From NCBI GenBank assembly GCA_011391455.1, contig JAABQN010000065.1:1-5165 (forward strand): a DNA stretch of 5,165 nt, written 5' to 3'. This document shows positions 1 to 5,165 of this stretch, one piece after another. The notes under the pieces are model-generated. The model ran no database searches, had not been told where the DNA came from, and saw only the letters and a program-made list of their open reading frames with translations. Made by a program: the position numbers and the translations under genes. Every line of letters starts with the position of its first letter. Position 1 is the stretch's first letter. Origin of the DNA: Nitrospiraceae bacterium (GTDB lineage: Bacteria > Nitrospirota > Nitrospiria > Nitrospirales > Nitrospiraceae).

Positions 1-1505
1 AGAGAATTCGCCATGCTCATTCTGTCGACCTTCGTGAGAATATCGCCTGGCAAGTATGTCTTGCTGTCCAGATAGAGCAGGGAGTCAATTCTCTCACCTG
101 ACTTCGGAACGCGCATCAGGGCGTTCATGTCCCGATAGAAATCGAACTCTCGAACGGCTGCGGCCGCGTCCCTCGACAACACATCGCGCAATCCTTCACT
201 GTCAAAGAGGCACATGCCTTCTACATACCGGGAATTCGCATCTAAAGAGAGATGGTGAAGATACCGTTTCCCGTACGTGCCGACTGGAAGTCGGCGACTC
301 AGCAAACCGGCCCCCCTTCGGATGGCAGACGGCAGGAAGTCATAGGCCTGCTTCGTACGATCCCTTTGATACCGTTCATAGCCTGCAAACACCTCATCGC
401 CGCCATCTCCCGAAAGCGCAACCGTCACATGCTCTCGCGCCATTTTCGACACAAGATAGGTCGGTATACTCGAGACGTCAGCGAACGGCTCGTCATGATG
501 CCATACGATTTCTTCTGCAATGCGGCAGATGTCCGGTGAAACCACAAATTCATGATGGTCGGTTTCAAATTTTTTCGCGGTCATGCGCGCATACTCCAGC
601 TCGTCGTGGCTCCCCTCCGTAAACCCGATCGAAAACGTCTTCACCGGCTGAGTCATATGTCGAGCCATCATCCCTACGACCGTGCTCGAATCAATTCCCC
701 CGGACAGAAAGGCTCCGAGGGGAACTTCGCTCATCAACCGTATCCGCACAGACTCATCGAGCAATTCACGAAGCCGCTCCGTATAGTCCTGCAATGTCAC
801 CGATCGCGAGCTCACGGAGGCCGGTTCGTACTGGAAGTCCCAATACTGCTCGACTCGAATGACTCCATTTTGAAACGTGAGTAGATGTCCCGGCGGGAGC
901 TTGGAGATGCCGGCGAAGGCCGTCTCCGGGTCCGGCACATATCCATACCCTAGATAGGCGGCAATGGAAGTTGCATTCACCTTGCGTTTGACCGCCGGGT
1001 GCTGAAGGAGGGACTTGATCTCCGACCCGAATACGAACGCATTCCCCGACATCGTATAGTGAAGCGGCTTTTCCCCGACTCTGTCGCGGGCCAAAATGAG
1101 TGTGCCGAACCGGTCATCCCAGATCGCGAACGCGAACATGCCTCGGAAATGCTTCACACATTCTGTTCCAAACTCCTCATAGGCATGGACAATCACTTCC
1201 GTATCGGAATGCGATTGGAATCGATGCCCTCTTCTCTCGAGGTCGGCGCGCAGGTCTTGAAAGTTGTAGATCTCACCATTGAACACAGCCGTCACAGTTC
1301 CGTCCTCATTGCAGACAGGCTGCCGGCCTCCCGCCACGTCTATGATCGCGAGGCGGCGCATCCCAAGAGCCACATTCCGCTTGATATAGACCCCCTGGTC
1401 GTCAGGCCCGCGGTACGTGATGGCTCGACACATGCGATCCAGCACTTCCGAGCTTTCGTGACAATTTGACAGTTTGTCGCCTATGAAACCGGCTATGCCA
1501 CACAT
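1..1505 (-). CDS. asnB: Asparagine synthetase B-type amidotransferase (glutamine-hydrolysing), 3' end cut by window edge
   Basis: Glutamine-dependent amidotransferase. An N-terminal class II glutaminase domain releases ammonia, and a C-terminal synthetase domain uses ATP to adenylate a carboxylate (aspartate in true AsnB) and amidate it; cytoplasmic. The protein begins MCGIAGFIGD, so Cys2 is the expected nucleophile once Met1 is removed. Other glutaminase landmarks are YRGPDDQG (31-38), RRLAIID (50-56), FNGEIYNF (75-82) and SDTEV (100-104). The synthetase domain has the pyrophosphate-loop motif LSGGIDSS (267-274) and LSGDGGDEVFAGYERY (364-379). The visible end, YLPGDILTKVDRMSMAN, is a conserved family segment. 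About 501 codons are visible with no stop; the family is usually about 600-650 residues, so roughly 100-150 are missing to the left. The start is the only one that exposes Cys2, and it has a good ribosome-binding site. It lies last of four co-directional polysaccharide genes, so the acceptor may be a sugar acid or another cluster-specific carboxylate; this is inference. Family assignment is firm; the substrate is not. Confidence 0.95.
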   Translation of the reverse strand, partial: MCGIAGFIGDKLSNCHESSEVLDRMCRAITYRGPDDQGVYIKRNVALGMRRLAIIDVAGGRQPVCNEDGTVTAVFNGEIYNFQDLRADLERRGHRFQSHSDTEVIVHAYEEFGTECVKHFRGMFAFAIWDDRFGTLILARDRVGEKPLHYTMSGNAFVFGSEIKSLLQHPAVKRKVNATSIAAYLGYGYVPDPETAFAGISKLPPGHLLTFQNGVIRVEQYWDFQYEPASVSSRSVTLQDYTERLRELLDESVRIRLMSEVPLGAFLSGGIDSSTVVGMMARHMTQPVKTFSIGFTEGSHDELEYARMTAKKFETDHHEFVVSPDICRIAEEIVWHHDEPFADVSSIPTYLVSKMAREHVTVALSGDGGDEVFAGYERYQRDRTKQAYDFLPSAIRRGAGLLSRRLPVGTYGKRYLHHLSLDANSRYVEGMCLFDSEGLRDVLSRDAAAAVREFDFYRDMNALMRVPKSGERIDSLLYLDSKTYLPGDILTKVDRMSMANS

Positions 1506-1592
1506 ATAGATGTCCCTTTAGAACCTTATCCGCTTGTAGGAATGCATTGAACTTTCCACCGAAACTCCCTTCAAAACTTTACCGGCGCACGA
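1506..1592 (-). other. 87-bp intergenic gap between the deacetylase-like gene and the asparagine synthetase gene
   Basis: This is the longest gap in the window. Apart from the ribosome-binding site at its downstream end I see no convincing structure. A TTGAAG hexamer occurs on the minus strand, but no good -10 box follows at 16-18 nt. There is no GC-rich hairpin followed by a T-run, so no intrinsic terminator. Read-through from the upstream genes is the simplest view; an internal promoter cannot be excluded. Confidence 0.5.
1513..1518 (-). promoter_or_regulatory. Ribosome-binding site of the asparagine synthetase gene
   Basis: On the minus strand AAGGGA lies 7 nt before the ATG that encodes MCGIAG. 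This good Shine-Dalgarno match at normal spacing supports the start at position 1505, which the catalytic Cys2 also requires. Confidence 0.7.
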
Positions 1593-2795
1593 CTAGCGCG
1601 AATTCAGATAGGGCGGGATGACGTAATCTCTGTACGCATGGGGATTACCGGTTTTCCCATCCTCAGCAGCCTTCACGATGTTGTACATCTCGCGCGCTGT
1701 TACATAATGCAGGCGATGGTGAGGCTTGTCTTGTATTTCTGAGGCCAGAGACTCGTGCATCTTGTGCGCCGGCTCTCCAAGAAAACCATCGAGGTCTCGA
1801 CGAACACCCCCATGACAGTGAACCTTAATAAAAATCCAATTCGGACGCCCTTTAACGTGAACAGCAGTCTTGAGCCAGAGGCGGACCCGGTGGGGAGTGA
1901 CAGGATGGTTCGGATGAATCTCTGCATTTTCTATTGCCGGGAAAATGCCGAATTTCCGTTTCTGCCAATCTAAACAGAGGGGGCCCTGGATAATCATTAA
2001 TGTGCCTTGCTCTTTGCCTCCGACAGCGACATCGACACCGGTGTTATGTGATTTCGGCCTATGCGGGTCGTCCTGCGCGTAGTAGATCGAATTGATCTTC
2101 TTCGTCTGGGTTCGGCTGGGTGCTGACGGAAGGGTAAAGTCCGCAAAACATCCGGCTTTCTTAAGAATTTCGAGCTCGTTGTTTACACCGCAGTTCCAAT
2201 TCCCACCCGAGTTATCCAGCGCCCAATTTCCATGGACAAAGGCGAATCGCCGTTCGCTAGCCCCTGTGGCAGATACGGTCGCTCCATAGGCGGAAAGATC
2301 CTGTTTTCCCGATTCCAGCGTTTGCGCTAAATGTTCAGGGGTATCCTTGAAATGGTGCAGGTGGATTTCAAGTTCTCCATATCCGCGCCGACACAATCCT
2401 GCAAGTTTCCCCACATGATCGTGATCGAAATTCTCAATCGGGTAACACCACGTATGGCGGGGTGGAAGCCCGTCAAAGTCTTTGTGCGCCCCTGCCATCC
2501 TCGGATACTTTTCTATCCAGGCATCGACTATTTCGATTTCTTCCTCTCGTGTCGTGAGTGTCGTGATCAGCGGCACATCTCCTTGTGAGTAGTCGTGTTT
2601 GAGATACTTCGGCTCGAAGTGATCCACGATACAAAACATCACATCGACCTGCTGGTCAGGCACAACAGAAGAACGCCGCTTGATCGCCTCCAGGATGTAC
2701 GGAAGCAGCCAAATATCGAAAGCTTTACTCCTCGCAATACGCAGGGCCGCTAAGCCGCATAATAGCGAGACGGCGATGATAACAAGCGAGATCAT
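1593..2795 (-). CDS. Membrane-anchored polysaccharide deacetylase-like protein (divergent NodB-like barrel)
   Basis: A 400-residue protein that looks like a divergent member of the glycoside hydrolase/deacetylase barrel superfamily. Residues 2-20 are hydrophobic (ISLVIIAVSLLCGLAALRI) and followed by basic residues, consistent with an N-terminal membrane anchor or uncleaved signal. Candidate metal or catalytic positions are Asp58-His59 in FCIVDHFEP (54-62, like the first NodB motif), His145/His147/His148 in ELEIHLHHFKDT (141-152, like the NodB His motif), HGNWALDNS (188-196), and KVHCHGG (324-330) near the end. The C-terminal YVTAREMYNIVKAAEDG (364-380) resembles the closing segment of such barrels. 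The open frame extends upstream to 2975, but those 60 extra residues would overlap the flippase and have no membrane or domain character. The ATG at 2795 has a good ribosome-binding site and gives an ATGA overlap with the flippase stop. The likely role is removal of acetyl groups from the glycan made by this locus, or a related hydrolysis. The motif match is by eye, so the activity is uncertain. Confidence 0.72.
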   Translation of the reverse strand: MISLVIIAVSLLCGLAALRIARSKAFDIWLLPYILEAIKRRSSVVPDQQVDVMFCIVDHFEPKYLKHDYSQGDVPLITTLTTREEEIEIVDAWIEKYPRMAGAHKDFDGLPPRHTWCYPIENFDHDHVGKLAGLCRRGYGELEIHLHHFKDTPEHLAQTLESGKQDLSAYGATVSATGASERRFAFVHGNWALDNSGGNWNCGVNNELEILKKAGCFADFTLPSAPSRTQTKKINSIYYAQDDPHRPKSHNTGVDVAVGGKEQGTLMIIQGPLCLDWQKRKFGIFPAIENAEIHPNHPVTPHRVRLWLKTAVHVKGRPNWIFIKVHCHGGVRRDLDGFLGEPAHKMHESLASEIQDKPHHRLHYVTAREMYNIVKAAEDGKTGNPHAYRDYVIPPYLNSR

Positions 2796-4264
2796 GATGG
2801 CCTCATGACAAGCGCTGCCCACCGCGTCAGAATCTCTCTGTCCGCGTCGGAAACCCTTTTGAGATAAAACGCACAGAGCACATAGAGGAGGCCAAACGCC
2901 GCTCCCCCGAGAAGTAGGATTATCCAATTGGGGACTGCCAGCCACGTAATCGGAAGAATCACGATCGCGACACATACGCTGAGGGCAAGCGTTTTCCCGA
3001 GATCACTCCACGGAACGAGTTTCAGCCATGACTCACTCAATTCCCGGCCTGCGAGAACACAGGAAACAAAGGAGACGGTCGCCTGGGTTATGACAACCGC
3101 GAACGCTGCCCCGATTGCTCCGAACATGTTGAGGAGCCCGATCGTTAATCCCAGTCCGAGAACGATCCTCAACACAATGACTTTCAGATAGCGCGCGTTA
3201 TTGCCGGTTGCACGAAATACGATTTGGAAGTTCGCTACTTGAAACAGCATGCCAAGCAGAAACACCTTGAAAATTGGCGCGCTGGCAGCATAGGCATCCG
3301 TAAACAGAAGCGTGATCAACGCATCACCTAAAACAACGCTGAGCAAACAGACTGGAAAAAAGACGAGAGCGGTTCTCCTGATAGATTCTCTCATCAGCCT
3401 CAAGACCTCTCGAGTCTGTCCTTTATGAAGATATTCTGAAAACTTCGGCAATAGAAGATCGAACAGCATGCCGGGGAGAATGCCTACCAGGGGCAAGTCG
3501 AATGCGCCTCTCGCATACACAGCATACTGCGCAGGCGAGAATAGTGACGACACCACATACTTATCCATGTTTGATCCCGTGATGGTCATAAGCATGGTCA
3601 GGCCGACAGGCAATGCATAGCGAACCTGCTCGGACAACGGCGCGATTGCGGCGCCTGACGCCAGGCTGGCTTCGCGCAGCTTCAAAAGATGGTACCCGTA
3701 CAACAACACGGACTCGACCAATCCAACGGCGATAATCCCCTCGAATAGTCCGGCAAGACCCCACCCGAACAGCACCGGAAGAACCACGCCCGTCAACCTG
3801 GCAATCGCTTTGAGCGGAAGAACGATCCCGACAACAATCGCCCGGTTGTAGGCGTAAAAAACAGTTTCGGTCGTGTCGACTAATATGGTGACAATGATCA
3901 CCCCCCCGATGTAGGGAGCGAGCGTAATCAGTTGAGGGTTATTCATCCACTGCCCCAGCACATCCCGGCCTACCCACACCAATGCCGCGCCGAAACAACC
4001 GAGAACAAACAAGGTGGTCAGAGTTCTGGTAACAAAACTGAACCGTTTAGCCGTTCCTATTCGAGGAACAAAAAATGAGATGGCTTGCGGAATGCCCCAT
4101 GGAACGATCGCAACCAGAAACGATGTAATGAGGTTGATTTGCAGGAATGTCCCGTACTCAGCCTGGTCCATATACCGGACCAATATGGGCCCCACAGCAA
4201 AAAGAAGTGCGGCCGAGACCGCCTTGCTGATAAAGAGTAACGCCGCTTGATCAGAAATTTTCAC
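2792..4264 (-). CDS. Wzx-like polysaccharide flippase (lipopolysaccharide biosynthesis / MATE-like superfamily)
   Basis: A 490-residue, very hydrophobic polytopic inner-membrane protein of the polysaccharide-synthesis/Wzx flippase type. It is expected to translocate undecaprenyl-linked oligosaccharide units to the periplasmic face. The N-terminus (KAVSAALLFAVGPILVRYMDQAEYGTF, about 14-40) has the typical first helix followed by a YG-type loop. The segment MDKYVVSSLFSPAQYAVYARG (233-253) matches the family's mid-protein motif, in which a charged residue precedes a G/A-x-Y loop. By eye there are about 12-14 membrane segments, at roughly 8-30, 41-66, 82-98, 113-130, 143-165, 168-192, 215-230, 255-272, 298-320, 329-350, 360-380, 382-405, 424-441 and 446-467. 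Length is normal for the family (about 420-500). The start is GTG; only a weak GGAA lies 8 nt upstream, and an in-frame TAA lies further upstream in the gap. It is flanked by the Wzy_C ligase upstream and the deacetylase-like gene downstream, the usual setting for a Wzx. The transported glycan cannot be told from sequence, and no specific wzx symbol is justified. Confidence 0.9.
   Translation of the reverse strand: MKISDQAALLFISKAVSAALLFAVGPILVRYMDQAEYGTFLQINLITSFLVAIVPWGIPQAISFFVPRIGTAKRFSFVTRTLTTLFVLGCFGAALVWVGRDVLGQWMNNPQLITLAPYIGGVIIVTILVDTTETVFYAYNRAIVVGIVLPLKAIARLTGVVLPVLFGWGLAGLFEGIIAVGLVESVLLYGYHLLKLREASLASGAAIAPLSEQVRYALPVGLTMLMTITGSNMDKYVVSSLFSPAQYAVYARGAFDLPLVGILPGMLFDLLLPKFSEYLHKGQTREVLRLMRESIRRTALVFFPVCLLSVVLGDALITLLFTDAYAASAPIFKVFLLGMLFQVANFQIVFRATGNNARYLKVIVLRIVLGLGLTIGLLNMFGAIGAAFAVVITQATVSFVSCVLAGRELSESWLKLVPWSDLGKTLALSVCVAIVILPITWLAVPNWIILLLGGAAFGLLYVLCAFYLKRVSDADREILTRWAALVMRPS
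2801..2804 (-). promoter_or_regulatory. Ribosome-binding site that fixes the start of the deacetylase-like gene
   Basis: On the minus strand GAGG sits 5 nt before the ATG at 2795, inside the last codons of the flippase gene. Together with the 4-bp ATGA stop/start overlap (2792-2795) it favours this start over the upstream ATG at 2975 and indicates translational coupling to the flippase. Confidence 0.65.
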
Positions 4265-4272
4265 TTCTGCGG

Positions 4273-4276
4273 TTCC
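4273..4276 (-). promoter_or_regulatory. Weak ribosome-binding site of the flippase gene
   Basis: On the minus strand GGAA lies 8 nt before the GTG start at 4264. The match is poor and, with the GTG start, suggests modest initiation or dependence on ribosomes arriving from the upstream ligase gene. No better in-frame start exists between this GTG and the upstream in-frame TAA. Confidence 0.35.
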
Positions 4277-4300
4277 AATCGTTGCCCATAGAGTTTGAAC

Positions 4301-4327
4301 GGGTTAACCAGGATTATTCCTGAACCC
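4301..4327 (-). repeat. Inverted repeat spanning the ligase stop codon and the ligase-flippase gap
   Basis: Read on the minus strand, GGGTT-CAGGA, a 4-nt loop ATAA, TCCTG, a 3-nt bulge GTT, then AACCC: two 5-bp perfect stems separated by a bulge on one side. The ligase TAA stop falls in the loop. No T-run follows, so it is not a classical intrinsic terminator. It could slow ribosomes, protect the mRNA 3' end or be chance. Confidence 0.4.
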
Positions 4328-5165
4328 CGTCTCGAGACGTACGAGCCCGAAGCCCGCTGGGGCTTCTCGAAATTAAGGGCGACGCGGGCGAACGCTCAGC
4401 CCGCCGGGAAGGCCGAATGGAAAAAGCCCCGCCGGACTGGAACATCAGACGACGAAGACGGGCTGGCGATAAGCTCGGCCCGACCGTGGATGCTTCCACA
4501 ACATTCGGAGGCGCCAGTAGCTTGAGCGCCGCCCCTGAAAGCCCGAGCAGTATGTAGAAGAACCAGTTATAGGCGACCGGCGAAAAATTAGCGCACACAA
4601 TAAACGTCACAATAGACGCTCGCATGCACCGGGGCCATTTCACCATCTCCGCATCCGGTCCTTGCATTAAAGCCAGTTCAGCGCGCTTCAGTCTTGCTGT
4701 TTCTGAAATCATCATTGCTAGGAACAGGGCGAGAGCGATGATTCCTCCTTCGGCTCCGACCTGAAGATACACATTGTGAATTTGTTCCCAGTGAGGCCCG
4801 CTATTTCCATGCCGCGCATACACCGCTCCCGGCGTCTGTCCCATGCCGACCCCTAAAATGGGATTCTCAGCCATGATCGCAAGACCATCCCACATGTGTT
4901 CAAGCCGGGCCGCCCGGCTTCCCAGATCCTCCTTCTCCTCATCGAATATCGAACCGAATCGATCGGCCAAGGCGGGAACCATGGCTACGGAGGTGGCGAC
5001 AAGGGCCATCATCACCACCATACCGATGATGGCCTTCTTGGGTGTTTTCCTGGCCATGGACAGCAGCCACGCCGTTCCAAGAAACGCAAGCCCCACCATG
5101 CCCGTCCGCGACATAGAAGCCAGGATCGCCAGACTCATAAGCGCGATCGCTCCAGTATATGCCCC
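4314..5165 (-). CDS. O-antigen ligase / polymerase family membrane protein (Wzy_C-like), 5' end cut by window edge
   Basis: C-terminal 283 residues of a polytopic inner-membrane protein of the Wzy_C (WaaL/Wzy) family, which joins or polymerises lipid-linked glycans at the periplasmic face. The frame stays open to the right edge; the ATG at 5138 is internal, because in-frame residues GAYTGAIAL precede it and the motif it introduces normally lies mid-protein. In window numbering, SMSRTG (17-22) is the family's SR(S/T)G motif at a membrane boundary. Membrane segments are near 23-37 and 45-64. A periplasmic loop (about 65-135) carries DLGSRAARLEHMWDGLAIMAENPILGVGMGQ, and HNVYLQVGAEGGIIAL (130-145) is the characteristic HN-x-YL...E-x-G motif. 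Further segments are near 140-154, 183-200 and 201-218. Residues about 220-283 form an Arg/Ser/Pro-rich hydrophilic tail. The family is usually about 400-480 residues, so roughly 150-200 are missing. The next gene is a flippase, consistent with a Wzx/Wzy pathway. Ligase and polymerase cannot be separated by sequence alone. Confidence 0.88.
   Translation of the reverse strand, partial: GAYTGAIALMSLAILASMSRTGMVGLAFLGTAWLLSMARKTPKKAIIGMVVMMALVATSVAMVPALADRFGSIFDEEKEDLGSRAARLEHMWDGLAIMAENPILGVGMGQTPGAVYARHGNSGPHWEQIHNVYLQVGAEGGIIALALFLAMMISETARLKRAELALMQGPDAEMVKWPRCMRASIVTFIVCANFSPVAYNWFFYILLGLSGAALKLLAPPNVVEASTVGPSLSPARLRRLMFQSGGAFSIRPSRRAERSPASPLISRSPSGLRARTSRDGVQE
4349..4366 (-). repeat. Perfect GC-rich hairpin within the ligase tail
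   Basis: GAAGCCC and GGGCTTC form a perfect 7-bp stem around a 4-nt loop, inside the coding sequence for the last residues of the ligase. No T-run follows, so a terminator is not supported. It lies close to the stop-codon inverted repeat (4301-4327) and a 12-bp palindrome (4328-4339), making the end of this gene unusually rich in dyad symmetry. Confidence 0.4.

Noticed and set aside
56..1469. Several plus-strand open frames of 60-188 codons (for example 56-622, 552-884, 999-1469)
   Set aside because: They lie antisense to the clearly coding asparagine synthetase gene, are Arg/His/Pro-rich and show no recognisable domain; they are shadows.
1540..1592. Possible promoter (TTGAAG hexamer) in the gap before the asparagine synthetase gene
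   Set aside because: The hexamer 17 nt downstream (TTCAAT) is a poor -10 box and no other supporting element is visible.
2796..2975. N-terminal extension of the deacetylase-like protein to the ATG at 2975
   Set aside because: It overlaps the flippase coding sequence by about 180 bp, has no domain character, and the internal ATG at 2795 has a better ribosome-binding site and precedes a membrane anchor.
4349..4366. Intrinsic terminator at the end of the ligase gene
   Set aside because: The hairpin is inside the coding region and is not followed by a run of T on the minus strand.
4295..4525. Plus-strand open frame of 76 codons across the ligase-flippase junction
   Set aside because: It is mostly antisense to the ligase tail, Arg/Pro/Glu-rich, and has no neighbour on the plus strand; probably a by-product of GC-rich sequence.

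Overview
This window is a piece of an exopolysaccharide, O-antigen or capsule biosynthesis locus. It is read entirely on the minus strand. In transcription order (right to left) there are four genes: (1) a Wzy_C-type O-antigen ligase/polymerase, cut by the right edge; (2) a Wzx-like polysaccharide flippase; (3) a membrane-anchored protein resembling a polysaccharide deacetylase (NodB-like barrel); and (4) a class-B (glutamine-hydrolysing) asparagine synthetase or amidotransferase, cut by the left edge. All sizeable plus-strand ORFs are shadows of these genes.

Layout: the ligase occupies 4314-5165 and ends in an unusual Arg/Ser/Pro-rich tail. A gap of about 49 bp follows; it contains an inverted repeat that also covers the ligase stop codon. 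The flippase (2792-4264) starts at GTG. The deacetylase-like gene starts at an ATG whose first bases overlap the flippase stop (ATGA), so the two are probably translationally coupled. After an 87-bp gap the amidotransferase starts at position 1505 behind a good ribosome-binding site and runs off the left end with about 501 codons visible. Same-strand packing, short gaps and the shared theme suggest one operon.

Inferred joint role: the flippase would move lipid-linked glycan repeat units across the inner membrane. The Wzy_C protein would polymerise or ligate them on the periplasmic face. The anchored deacetylase-like protein could trim acetyl groups from the glycan. The AsnB-type enzyme could amidate a sugar acid or supply an amidated precursor; such homologues recur in polysaccharide clusters, including exosortase-associated ones.

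The organism is probably a Gram-negative environmental bacterium of moderate GC content. The style of the locus fits Nitrospirota or deltaproteobacteria-like lineages, but that is a weak impression. I see no RNA genes, CRISPR array, insertion sequence or obvious intrinsic terminator. The window is a fairly ordinary polysaccharide locus; the least characterised component is the deacetylase-like protein.
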